Assembly: GCF_000350225.1 (NCBI RefSeq) | Contig: NW_005178579.1 | Coordinates: 325,099-389,098, forward strand | Direction of reading: 5' to 3' | From: Chondrus crispus | Lineage: Eukaryota; Rhodophyta; Florideophyceae; Gigartinales; Gigartinaceae | Length of the DNA: 64,000 nt | In this document: positions 21,147-31,431 of the stretch, one piece after another | Numbering within the stretch: the first letter of the stretch is position 1 | Layout: every line of letters begins with the position of its first letter | Position numbers and translations under genes: made by a program | The notes under the pieces: generated by a model | The model's input: only the letters and a program-made list of their open reading frames with translations | Database searches by the model: none | What the model was told of the DNA's origin: nothing

Positions 21147-22524
21147 ATGGGAGGCAAACAGAGTTCCGAAGCCGGCGCCGCCGAGCCCAAGCTCGATCTC
21201 GCCGAGATCCTCAAGGAGAACACCTACTACCCTGAGAAGGCCGCCAAGTACCCCTACTTCCTAGTCCAGCTGTCCGAGACGGAGGAGCTAGAATACAAGG
21301 GCGCCCTGGTGTCGGACGCCATCGTCGAGTACATCAAGGCCCACGACGTCACGCACATCATCGCCCAGACGCACGGCTGGAACACCCCGCCCGACAAGGC
21401 CGTGGCCGTCCCCTTCACCGAGTTCATGGGCGGCATGCAGAACGACGCCGCCATGCCCGACGGCGACCACTTCCGCCCCATCTTCGTCGCCTTCATCTGG
21501 CCGGCCCTGCCCCTCGAGTTTGTGCGCGCCGACGACGCCCTCACGCGCACCGAGCTGCTCGCCGCCGCCGAGAAGGAAGCCACCGGCGAGGAGACCGACA
21601 TTGCCAAGGCCGCGTTCGCCGCGAAGAAGGCCATCGAGGACGACAACCCCGACGATGAGGACCTCGCCAACCAGCTCGAGATCCTCGCGGACGACTCGAG
21701 GAACGACTCCGATTCGGACGACGACGAGGACTTCGAGGCCAAGGTCCGCCGCCTCAAGGAGGAGGCCGTCGTCCAGAAAACAGGCTTCTTCGGCGCCATG
21801 TCCAACGTCGCTAAGATCATCCTCAACCCGTTTCAGCACTTTACCTTCGGCCGCTTCATGGCCCGCGGCCAGCGCACTGGTAAGGTCATGGAGAAGGTCT
21901 TGGGCAAGCTCATGGTCGCCAACGGCGACGTCAAGACCAAGGTCTGCCTCATGGCCAACTCGCTCGGCGCCCACGTCCTGGCGGGCATCCTCAACAAGCC
22001 GCAGACTCTGCCGCACAAGATCCACACCGTCTTCTTCGTGCAAGGCGCCATCACGCGCGAAGTGTTCGCGGACACGAAGAAGTTTTGCGCCATTAACAAT
22101 AACGTCGCCGGCCCCATCATATGCACGCATAGCGAGAGGGATCTCCTGCTCAAGAACATGTTCGGCGTGTTCTATGGTTCGGCTATCGGCCTGAGCGGCG
22201 TGGAGCGCGGCCATTCTATCCTCATGAAGGGCTTGCGACAGGCCGGGGAGGAGCCGTACAGATTCGCGTGCGGCGAGTGGACGAGCGTTAACGGGACTCA
22301 GTACGTGCTGCGAATTTTTGAAGCGAGCTTTGTGGGTGGGTGAGGTACAGTAGTCGAGGACGATTTCTAACCAGTTTCGTTGTATTTTTTTCTCTTATCG
22401 CAGGTTTATCGATGAAGGTAACGCGATCGCTGGCGGACATGGAGACTTCAAGGAAGACGAAACCACGAGCTGCTACTGGGCTGCGATCTGCACTGAAGTC
22501 GAAGATTCTTGTTACGATATGTAA
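21147..22524 (+). CDS. Alpha/beta-hydrolase-like protein, possibly N-myristoylated, one intron
   Basis: The function is not known to me. The start MGGKQSSEAG fits an N-myristoylation signal (Gly2, Ser6), suggesting membrane attachment. The fold is suggested by HGWNTP near residue 70, a nucleophile-elbow-like NSLGAHV (Ser272), and downstream Asp332 (SERD) and His356 (ERGHS), a plausible Ser-Asp-His triad. A charged, very acidic region (DDSRNDSDSDDDEDFE, about 190-205) interrupts the domain. The simple frame ends at 22343, but a 64-bp intron (22340-22403, GTGAGG...TCGCAG) joins the second exon 22404-22524. That exon reads FIDEGNAIAGGHGDFKEDE... and stops at TAA, giving 437 residues. The gene lies between the two arms of the AP-3 beta inverted repeat. 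Confidence 0.85.
22340..22403 (+). other. Predicted spliceosomal intron, 64 bp
   Basis: The donor is GTGAGG after GTGGGTGG. The acceptor is TTCTCTTATCGCAG with a T-rich run just upstream. Splicing joins Gly across the junction and opens 39 further codons of normal-looking protein, while the unspliced frame stops three bases into the intron. Confidence 0.8.
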
Positions 22525-23276
22525 TTTGCGCGGATATGAGCATAAGCGGTCATTTGGACACGCGGTAGGATGCACATGAGGTCGTTACAGTATATCAAAA
22601 TTGCTTGTGTGGATTGTTGGCGTGCGTGGGTGTGTGTGGTCTATTGCAGAACCCCAGGATGGAAGCAGTAAAAAGCGTCTGGATGCAAACAGCATGCGAT
22701 GAACAAGGGAACAAGGTTTGGGTATTGAGGCCCTCAGGGGACTGGAAACAGGGAGACACTTCGATGGTGACGTTGTGGTTCTGTGCCATTGCTTCCATTC
22801 ACATTTACATGATCTCGTTTCCTTTTGGGGAGGCTGATGATGATGCAAGGTCACGCGATCTACTGAAAGCCATACAGTATTGTCCTCTTGACCCAATGAG
22901 ACGTCCGTGACTTACAGTACTGCGTTTTTTGCAGCACCAAAAATAACCTTTTCTGCTCGTACTACAGTACAAGGAGAAAAGGTTATTTTTTAGAAATTTG
23001 TCAGACGGAGTGGATCAACGCACTACATACAGTAGTCCATAGCAGTACCGGTACTGTATGGACTCCATACAGTACCGGTACTGTACCGTTCTGCAGAGCC
23101 GACTTAGAGTGGACCGACCCCTCATTGGGTCCATTCAAAGAGTCCATTCAAAGAGTCCATTCGAGGGCTGCGGTCTCCGCACTGTCAGCCCAAACGAGTG
23201 TCTCTCTGTAATGTACACTGTACTGTAGCGGTACAGTACTTGCACTCTTCTCGCAGACCGCATCGCTCTTGTCATA
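22525..23276. other. Intergenic region with hairpin and GTAC palindromes
   Basis: No gene seen. It holds a 16-bp perfect inverted repeat (AAAAATAACCTTTTCT at 22939-22954 and its complement at 22975-22990). A duplicated palindromic run containing TACAGTACCGGTACTGTA lies at about 23028-23090. A triplicated GAGTCCATTC-type word (TCCATTCAAAGAG) lies at about 23130-23165. It ends at the boundary of the inverted-repeat arm. Confidence 0.55.
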
Positions 23277-23414
23277 CTACACAGCACGGTGCTCCCGCGT
23301 CCCGAACAAGTGTCGCTTCGCCATCCTAAACCTCCCTACCTTCCCTTCCCCGCCTTCCGATCCGAAGCACTTCGCTTCTCAAGTTTAACACGTCTAACAA
23401 CCACTAACGTTCTA

Positions 23415-26400
23415 ATGGCCGCCGTATCCTCTGCCGCCTCTGCGGCTGCCGCCCGCATTGGCGCCGCTCTCTCCGATGCGCAGTACTTTGAGTCGAGCAT
23501 GGTCCGGGTGGAAGACATCCGCCGCCAGCTGGACAGCCGCTCCGTCAAAGAGAAGCTTGACGCCATGAAGCGGGTCGTCGCCTTAATCTCCCTTGGGAAA
23601 GACGCCTCCACCTTCTTCCCCGACGTCGTCAAAAATGTCGTCGCGCCCTCATTGGACGTCAAGAAGCTCGTCTATCTCTATCTCGTCCACTACGCAGAGG
23701 AGAAGCAGGACCTGGCTTTGCTGGCCATCAACTCCTTTCAGAAGGACTTGTCCGACCACAATCAGCACATTCGCGCGCTTTCGCTTCGCGTCCTGTCCTC
23801 CATAAGGGTCAGGGTCATTTTGCAAGTCGTCATTTTGGCCATTAGCAAGGCCGCGAAGGACTCCTCGTCCTACGTGCGCAAGGCTGCCGCCCATGCCATC
23901 GGGAAAGTCTGCGCCCTGGATAGTGCTTCCAAGGAGGTTCTGTTGGAACCACTACAGGATTTGATCAGCGATCGGTCCACACAGGTTATGGGGAGCGCCA
24001 TCGCTGCCTTTGAGGAGGTTTGTCCCTACAATTTCTCTCTCATCCATCCGCATTATAGACGCATGTGTGCCAGTCTTGCCGATGTTGATCCATGGGGGCA
24101 GATCACCATCATGAACATGCTGTTGCGCTATGCCCGCATCCACTTCGCCGATCCCTCTGCGTCCACTGCCGACGCTCAGAGGTCCGTGCACAGCAGAAAT
24201 TCAGACCTGACTCTACTGTTGACCAATGTCCTACCTCTTTTCTACTCGATGAATAACGGCGTCGTCGCCTCAGCCATTGCCATGTTTTACCATCTCGCCA
24301 CGAAAGACGAGTTCTGCGCAAACGCCGTCAAGCCGCTCATGCGCCTCGTCGATATCGAGGATGACGGAGGCCAGGCCGTCGCCTTGAATATGGCGGCCGC
24401 CGTCGTAACGCGCTTTCCGCCCGCGTTGCTACCCTATGTGTCCGAGTTGTACGTGTCCGCGGCGCATAGTGCACCTATCCGTGTGCTGCGCATGACAGTG
24501 CTGACCAGAATATGTGCCGCAGCAGATAAACCGGGTGGCATTGGATCCATGCCGCATGCGCGCCGCGCTCTTTTGGCCGAGCTGAAAGAGTATCTTTTTA
24601 GAAGCGACAAGGACTTGGCCGCTGCATCTGCGCGCGCAATTGGGAGCTTGGCCACAGCACATCCAGGGTCCACCCCAGCTATTGTTAAAGTACTTTCTTC
24701 TATCGTGCGATCGGCAAATAGCCCCGCTGTCGTGACTGAGGCTATTGGAGTGCTGCGAAAGCTGCTGCAGAGACACCCGAGCGCGCAGGCGCGGGCACTG
24801 CCGCAGCTTATCGCCCTACTGTTGGCTGGTGAGGGATCCGATAGGGAATCCATTCAGGAGCCGGCTGCAAGATCAAGCGTGATTTGGTTGATTGGGGAGT
24901 TTTATGACAAGGTGCAAGCGGTAGCAACCGAAGCGTTGCGTCTGCTGGCACGCGGCTTTGTCAACGAGGCGGCCGAAGTCAAGCTACAGATCCTCAACCT
25001 GGCGGCAAAAGCGGTTGCCTGGAACGAATCTGCGCGTACGGGCGAAGCCATGTCACCCAGTCTTCCACCAGGAGTCCCGGAAGATGTACGCCTTCGGCTG
25101 TTGGAATACGTCATTTCTTGCGCCAAGTACGACAGGGATTACGATGTCCGCGACAAGGCACGGATGTTTCACTTGCTATTTATAACACAGACAAATACTC
25201 CGTTATTTGGTACAGTTTGCAAGGCATTTTGTGCTCGCAAACCAATTCCTGCTTCGGATGATGTCACGTCGTGGTCCATGAATATTGCAAACCTGGAGTC
25301 TGATGTGGTGATCGGGTCGCTCACGCAAGTGCTTACTGGGAGGCGTCTAGCAGGCTTTCAAGCGCTCGAGAGCTGGGCAAAAGAGGATTCTGAAGCCGCT
25401 CTTCGCGATGAAGTTGAAGGAGGGGGAACAGGGGCAGCACATAATCGCGAATACACGGGAGTCAGCAGCGCTGATTTCGGTGGAGCGGGGACGACAGCAA
25501 ATCATGGCTCCACAGTATGGGAGCCACCGATGGGGATTTCGTCATCGACTGTCAACTTAACTGGTGCCACAGGCCATGGATATAATATTGGGAGCCTTGG
25601 TGTCGATATGTCTTCCCGCTTGGCCGGACCGTCGCTGAATATGAAGAATGTAGATCCTGAGCGTTTCTACGAATCAGAGGGGACATCCGGGTCCTCAGAG
25701 TACGATTCATCTTCAGAGGAGGAGGATGACGAAGGCGCTGTTGTGTCTTTGGGTGCTCAGCTCTTCGCGCACCCGAATCCTCAGCAGGTAGTAAACGATT
25801 TGATCGATACTGGACTTGCGGAGAGATCCGCAGAGCAATTTGCTCCCGCGAAATCCACGTCGGAATATGACATTGAAGCATTGCTGGGCAGCCTGTCTGT
25901 ATCTCAAGAAAAGTCTGAAAACAAGATCAGTTTGCCGGACAATTCGCCAGACGGACAGGAACGGAGTTCCTGGACTCGGCTTGTCGAAACTTGGAGGTCC
26001 AACGGGTTGGAAATCGATGCGTGCTACATTAGAACTCCTTCGGCGGCCGGCTCCGACGTCACACCAGTTGTGCTACGGCTCACGAACCACGGAAACACAA
26101 CCCTGGAAAACATTTCGTTTTCGTCTCATTCGGGAACGTATTTCGCAGCTCGGAAAGAATTGCCTTCGTTGCCACCCCACCACTCTGATGAAGTATTGGC
26201 GAATGTAAGGTTTCGAGGGAAGACGACTGGGGTGCAGTTTGGTGTTAAAGTGGATGCAGCAGATGTTACGAGCGGAGAGTTGAAGCCACCAGTTGGTTTC
26301 GTTGTTCGGCCAAACATTGCTATAACGCCCGGAGCTTTTCTTTCAACTGAGCAGTCGCTACGGGGAATGTTTGGAAATGAGTGCACAGTCCGGCTATCCC

Positions 26401-26732
26401 AGCCCGAAGGCAGTGACTGGATGGGATTATCCAATCTCATCCGTGAACTTATTCTCGAAAAGTGCTTCTTATCGCATGTGAAGACTTCGGTCGGTGGAAG
26501 AAGTGCCGCCGACAGTGAGAAGTTTTCAATTGCCCTTGCAGGTCACTTGCCCACACCTGATTCGGGCTCACAGGGACTACACCCTGTACTGGTCCGCTTG
26601 ACAGTCCACTCTGCTCAGGACGAGCAAACGTGTAAATGCCAACTGTGGGTGGGATGCGAAGTGATGTTGTTTTCAGCAACGCTTATGCAGGCGTGCAAGA
26701 GTGCATTGGTACCACTCACCCAACCGTCGTGA
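23415..26732 (+). CDS. AP3B: AP-3 complex beta subunit
   Basis: This is the large beta adaptin of the AP-3 adaptor complex, which sorts membrane cargo from Golgi/endosomes to lysosome- or vacuole-type compartments. From the Met at 23415 it has 1,105 residues, close to the usual length of about 1,100. The N-terminal two thirds are HEAT/armadillo-like adaptin repeats (LMAAVSS..., DVVKNVVAPSLDVKKLVYLYLVHYAEE, SSYVRKAAAHAIGKV, TEAIGVLRKLLQRHP). Then comes the acidic, Ser-rich hinge typical of AP-3 beta (GSSEYDSSSEEEDDEGAVV). The C-terminal ear ends VGCEVMLFSATLMQACKSAL. The frame is open upstream to a Met at 23289; I prefer the inner Met because the preceding stretch looks like leader sequence. 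The first 573 bp including the leader are duplicated in reverse at 19642-20214. Confidence 0.92.
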   Translation: MAAVSSAASAAAARIGAALSDAQYFESSMVRVEDIRRQLDSRSVKEKLDAMKRVVALISLGKDASTFFPDVVKNVVAPSLDVKKLVYLYLVHYAEEKQDLALLAINSFQKDLSDHNQHIRALSLRVLSSIRVRVILQVVILAISKAAKDSSSYVRKAAAHAIGKVCALDSASKEVLLEPLQDLISDRSTQVMGSAIAAFEEVCPYNFSLIHPHYRRMCASLADVDPWGQITIMNMLLRYARIHFADPSASTADAQRSVHSRNSDLTLLLTNVLPLFYSMNNGVVASAIAMFYHLATKDEFCANAVKPLMRLVDIEDDGGQAVALNMAAAVVTRFPPALLPYVSELYVSAAHSAPIRVLRMTVLTRICAAADKPGGIGSMPHARRALLAELKEYLFRSDKDLAAASARAIGSLATAHPGSTPAIVKVLSSIVRSANSPAVVTEAIGVLRKLLQRHPSAQARALPQLIALLLAGEGSDRESIQEPAARSSVIWLIGEFYDKVQAVATEALRLLARGFVNEAAEVKLQILNLAAKAVAWNESARTGEAMSPSLPPGVPEDVRLRLLEYVISCAKYDRDYDVRDKARMFHLLFITQTNTPLFGTVCKAFCARKPIPASDDVTSWSMNIANLESDVVIGSLTQVLTGRRLAGFQALESWAKEDSEAALRDEVEGGGTGAAHNREYTGVSSADFGGAGTTANHGSTVWEPPMGISSSTVNLTGATGHGYNIGSLGVDMSSRLAGPSLNMKNVDPERFYESEGTSGSSEYDSSSEEEDDEGAVVSLGAQLFAHPNPQQVVNDLIDTGLAERSAEQFAPAKSTSEYDIEALLGSLSVSQEKSENKISLPDNSPDGQERSSWTRLVETWRSNGLEIDACYIRTPSAAGSDVTPVVLRLTNHGNTTLENISFSSHSGTYFAARKELPSLPPHHSDEVLANVRFRGKTTGVQFGVKVDAADVTSGELKPPVGFVVRPNIAITPGAFLSTEQSLRGMFGNECTVRLSQPEGSDWMGLSNLIRELILEKCFLSHVKTSVGGRSAADSEKFSIALAGHLPTPDSGSQGLHPVLVRLTVHSAQDEQTCKCQLWVGCEVMLFSATLMQACKSALVPLTQPS

Positions 26733-27096
26733 CAAGTAGAGACGTAGGGCCTATGTTTCTGCTCGCAGGGAAGGAACATGTGCCAATTGTGACACTGAAC
26801 GAGCGCTTACTTTCAAGATATGGTGTCTTTCAATATCAATCCGCTTGGTATTACTAATGTTACATGTTTTACAAGTGCCCAACTTTGTGGGCAGATTCCG
26901 TCTTGTGCCATTAGGACAAACCCCGTCTTGGCACGGCTTCTAATTCATAACTCCTAGTCATACATTACTCGTATTATTTCCACAAGAATTGTAGAAACCT
27001 GGAACAATACATACAGTGTTCCATCAGTGCAAATGACAGAACACAAGATCCTAACAAAAAGTTGTTCGTATTTTGAGATTCACTCTATCATTAGAG
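26733..27096. other. Convergent intergenic spacer
   Basis: It lies between the 3' ends of the AP-3 beta gene (plus) and the PPR gene (minus). A short frame to 26857 overlaps the adaptin end in another phase and is not convincing. It is AT-rich and would hold both polyadenylation sites. Confidence 0.5.
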
Positions 27097-28737
27097 CTAC
27101 TGCCCACGGCGCCAGCTCCTCTCCATTTCTTTCACCACTAAGGAAGTGTATTCGAAATCCTTTTCGCTCTCCACGCTGCGCTTTTCGAAAGCTTTCAAGG
27201 CCGTACACATCATTTCAAAGAACCGCACAACCGCATCTTCTGACGATAGATGCTTCAGGTGATCGCCAAAGTACCTCAGTGCAGCCTCAAGGTCTGAGCA
27301 GCGTATAAATGCTGCCGTGAGGAACGCTGCAGTGTCGTGTCTCATCTTCGACTTGTGCCTCGCGATGTCATCAGCCACTTCCAGGACTGCTTCGAGATCC
27401 ATTATCTGGCCAGCTGCCGTCACTGCCAGCCGATAGCTTACTTGATTGCAAGGAAACGGTGATCTTTTCAACCTGCGGTAGATATCCAATGCACGCCAGC
27501 CGTCCATAGAGCGGAGACAACACTTCATGAGACAGTGAAGGGTGTATCGATCACCAGGGAATGACGTCATCGCCCTCATCTCCTCATAGATCTCAAACGC
27601 GTGCTCAGTCATAGAGACTTGCTCACAAGCGCCAATAAGTATATTGTAGGTGATCTGCGTCGGTTCCACACCGTGTAGAGTCATCGTGTCGAACACTCGA
27701 ACTGCTTTGTCGAGGGATCCTGCCCTCCCAAACGCGTCCATGACCTGTCCGTAGGCTGCTGCATTGACTTCAAGACCAGCGGCGTGCATCTCGTGAATCT
27801 TATCGACGGCCTCGTCGAGCCTCCCTGTCGTGACGTACGCCTTAATGAGGGCGCTGACAGTGTATTTGTCGGCCCGCAATGATTGCAATGACATGTGTCT
27901 ATACGTCGACAAACATTCCTCGATGAGGCCAGCACGGGCATACGCGTCCATCATGACGTTGCACATGACCTGTGACGGTTTGCGGGTGGATTTGAACACG
28001 AGCGCGCATGTGTCCAGGCGCGGCGGGGAAGCATTGGCAGCACAGGTAAGAAGGTTGGTGCGAATATAGTCATCAACCTGAACTTTTTCGATGATCATCT
28101 TGTTGTAGAGCTCCATAGCCACGTCTGGGGCATGTACACGGGAGCAGCACGTCATGATCGTGCTGTAGGTGTACTTGTCTGGGGCACAACCTGCACTGCG
28201 CAGGTCGTCGAGAAGACTGAGACAACCTGCGAGATCCTTCTTGTTGGCCATGGTTTTCATTTGGACATTGTATGAATACACTGCACATTTCTGTATGATG
28301 TCAGTTTCTCTGATGTGGTTGTCGAGCGCGGGAGGCCGAGATCGGTGAGGTGGTCTCCTCTGCTTCCGACGAGGCCGGGTCCTTCGAACGTCGGCAGGGG
28401 GGTTGTCATGCACAGGAATGGGACCGAGAGCGTGAATGTGTTGTTGAGCATCAGGGCCGAAAGTCTGAATTGGCGGGACGGGGCGAAACGGGGACTGGAC
28501 TACCGCAGTGGACGTTGTGAAACGACCTTGATGGGGTGGGCGCAGACGACGTGTTGGCCGAAGGCGGGATAGGCTTGGACCTGGAAGTATGGAGGCCGCG
28601 GCGGGATGGTTGATGTCAGTGGTGTTGAATTGGTGTCGGAATGCATGGCGTCGGCATTGCGGCGAACCCCGCGTGAAGGCAGAAGACCTCTGCGTGATGG
28701 GCGGGGCGAGGACGTAGGTTGGAGGGGGAGTTTGCAT
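27097..28737 (-). CDS. P-class pentatricopeptide repeat (PPR) protein
   Basis: PPR proteins bind organellar RNA and control its processing, stability or translation. The 546-residue protein starts with about 110 residues rich in Arg, Pro, Ser and Thr and poor in acids, as in organelle-targeting sequences. From about residue 150 it shows tandem 35-residue helical pairs: YSYNVQMKTMANKKDLAGCLSLLDDLRSAG, YTYSTIMTCCSR...AMELYNKM, MCNVMMDAYARAGLIEECLSTYRHM, YTVSALIKAYVTTGRLDEAVDKIHEM, AAYGQVMDAFGRAGSLDKAVRVFDTM, ITYNILIGACEQ...AFEIYEEM and at least two weaker ones. No DYW or SMR domain is seen. The start is the first Met of the frame; plastid versus mitochondrial targeting cannot be decided. Confidence 0.9.
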   Translation of the reverse strand: MQTPPPTYVLAPPITQRSSAFTRGSPQCRRHAFRHQFNTTDINHPAAASILPGPSLSRLRPTRRLRPPHQGRFTTSTAVVQSPFRPVPPIQTFGPDAQQHIHALGPIPVHDNPPADVRRTRPRRKQRRPPHRSRPPALDNHIRETDIIQKCAVYSYNVQMKTMANKKDLAGCLSLLDDLRSAGCAPDKYTYSTIMTCCSRVHAPDVAMELYNKMIIEKVQVDDYIRTNLLTCAANASPPRLDTCALVFKSTRKPSQVMCNVMMDAYARAGLIEECLSTYRHMSLQSLRADKYTVSALIKAYVTTGRLDEAVDKIHEMHAAGLEVNAAAYGQVMDAFGRAGSLDKAVRVFDTMTLHGVEPTQITYNILIGACEQVSMTEHAFEIYEEMRAMTSFPGDRYTLHCLMKCCLRSMDGWRALDIYRRLKRSPFPCNQVSYRLAVTAAGQIMDLEAVLEVADDIARHKSKMRHDTAAFLTAAFIRCSDLEAALRYFGDHLKHLSSEDAVVRFFEMMCTALKAFEKRSVESEKDFEYTSLVVKEMERSWRRGQ

Positions 28738-31431
28738 TTTCGAAGCGATGAGTTCGGCGAATGCACGATTTTGTGAGGGGGTTTTGGCAGCAGAAGCGGA
28801 AACTTCATGGAGTGAGGGCCATGGAGGGAAACACGGACCGAAAGCACACTATAAAAGACAAATGCAATATGCGCGTGACGGGGAGGAAACCTCACACAGT
28901 GAGGATAGTGGTGGAGAGGTGCAAGGGGCAGTCTAAAGGCGGATAGAGTTTAGCAAAGCGATGGGGCGTGGGAGGGGGGGGGGGGCCAATGACGGGCGTG
29001 GTTTGAATCTGAGCGGAGAATGGGGGCGTGTCCTGCGTGGGTCATGGATTGGGCGATAAGTTTGGCAAGAGGGAGTGGGGTTAGGAGACAGGCAGTAGCC
29101 GCACAAAACGAGAGGTTCGGCGCCGTGTAGATACCGCCAAAATAGTGTGAGAACAGATATTTTCAGATCTTTCAGTCCTTGTCATATGCCACGCCCTCCC
29201 ATTGGCCCGCTTGGCGAAGGGATTTGCAGAACGCCGTTTTGTCATTCAGATTTCGCAGATAACCGTGACCCGCATGTGCATGAAAACAAGGGTTTTCTTG
29301 CTGCTGCGTTCACGGAGGCTGCAGAGCAGCTGCAGAGCAGCCTCCGTGGCACAAACAAATGTCGTTTCGGTCACTTGGTGCTCGGCGGTGACGCTTATGA
29401 TGTCCTTCTTATGTCCACTGCAGCCTACGTGCAGTAGCAACCGCTACGCCTAAATGGGGCGCTTTAGGTGGCCCGCTGCAAGATGCCTTCCTAGGTTGCA
29501 CATCTCGAGAGAACCTTTACTGCCTTGGCCATACTGTATCGGAAACCCTGCGAGTTGTTTACCGGAGCTGCACTGCATGGAAACCTCGGCTGCAGCGAAG
29601 TGCAGATTTTTTTGGGATTCCCCCTCAACTTGTGTGTTCAGTCGCGGTACAACTGTTGGTGCTGCCATCAATCCACCAAGTAGTCTTTTCACCATGTTTT
29701 GCGATGAGTTTGTCCTGCCGTTTTGCAAGACAACCCCCACCACAGGACGTCTTCATCTTTGTTGTACGACTGTAATGCCCCCCGAGCACCCATGCTTCAG
29801 TGGCATAAAAATAAAGGGTTTCATCATGCACGTGACGAAATCAGGATGAAATCAGGGCTGAGGGGAGGGAGCAAAATATGAGTACTGTACAGGAAAAGAA
29901 TGAGTGGCATTCTGGCTGCGTGACAAATGGTGCAGCACGGAAATGGTGCCGCGGTGTCCAAAGAACGGAAAACAGCTCCCAGCAATGAGGAGTAAAACGT
30001 TTTTTAGTCGGGGGAGTTTCGAGAAGGGCACAGTTTGTTTTCTGGTGCCTGGGAATGACTATTGGTTGATGTGTACGGTAGTTGCACTGGGAAAGCGGAG
30101 CACGAGACAGGAGACAGCGGTGTAAAGTGTATGTAACTTTGGGAGGTTCGATGCTTCGCTCAGCGGGGCTTCTAGAACCACGAATACATGATGCGAGCAC
30201 ATGCGTGAAAGGGTTAAGCCCTGTGACAGGGCAGGAAAAAAGCATTATCCCTTACCGTGTGACGGGGGGATGAGGGCGTCGCAGGAGGGATAACGTGTAA
30301 CGAGGTCGAGTGTGTGTAGTATTCGTGCATTAGAGCGGGTCTCAACAAGTGTAAAGAGGGGCGAAAGGAGCAAACACATGTGCGATGTAGGGATTATGCT
30401 TTGAGGTGCAGACTATGCTGTAATGGAAAGATAGTGGACGCTGCGCAAAAGGCTTCTCCTTCACATGCGTGTGGGTTTGCCACATGTTTCCCGTGTTTTA
30501 CTTCGGAGCCAAATACTGTACGGGAAACATTTGGGACAACAGGGACAAACCATTCTGCTCTTTCTCCTGATGGAGAAGAAATATTTGTCCCTGTGTGGCT
30601 CCACCGGCCCCGCCATTGGCCAACGCTTGGAGCGGTGAAGAAGACGAATTGTGTGCACAGCATGTAGTGGACAACACGCGCTGGCAAGGACAAGTGGACA
30701 TCCGCTTGTACTTGCCAGCGCGTGCTACACGAGCGCACGTGAAACACTGGTGTACACGTGTTATACTTGTACTGTATGCTTTTCACGGATACAGTACCCT
30801 GTACTGTAGTACATTTGCCGAGATTTTTGTGGAGCTCTGTCGTGAGATCTTGAGAAGTGCGCCGAGATTTCAGAACAATTAGAGGGTTTACGCAAAATCA
30901 AATTTCGTACAGAATTAATAAACCTTTCCGAGAGTTTGTGGAGACAAAACTAAAAAAATAACCAAAGTCACAGAGTCCAATCTACACTGTCAGGCGAGTG
31001 GGATTACAACAAGTGTAGCGATTTGACAGGTTTACCAATGGCCAAGTGTACATGAAAAGATGTGAAAATGTGAAAATATGAAAATATTTGTACCGGTTTG
31101 AAGCCTTTTTTGGAGACACGAGGTTTCGGCGTCATGTCATGGGGCAGATCGCGATCTCACATTTTGTCTCATTTTGAGCCTCACTGGGCATCCCTGCTCA
31201 AGACCACCGCCTAGTGCTCGATCCCGCTCACCAGGGCCGTTTGGCTCCGCCTCCTCTTTCCCCACCCTCTCGCCCGCAGGTTCATCCATCAGCATCCAAT
31301 CCCAAACACAATCAATCTCCCCAACACCAACCCCCTCCTTGCAAACCCCACATCCTTAACCTACAAAGTCACAACCTTCCTCTCCCCCCCCCCCTCCCCC
31401 CCTCGCCCCCACTGCCCGATCCGTCTGCGCA
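28738..31431. other. 2.7-kb intergenic region, no convincing gene
   Basis: Several short frames occur, but none has recognisable motifs. Structures seen are a G-run at about 28974-28990 (C-run on the PPR strand), GGAGGCTGCAGAG.. palindromic repeats near 29320, and an inverted repeat CACGCGCTGGCAAG (30675-30688 with 30711-30724). A pyrimidine-rich stretch at about 31379-31420 lies immediately before the AccC start. Confidence 0.5.

Noticed and set aside
21288-22214. 308-codon minus-strand frame
   Set aside because: It is an antisense shadow of the hydrolase-like gene, caused by high GC at third positions; the plus strand has coherent protein and a splice site.
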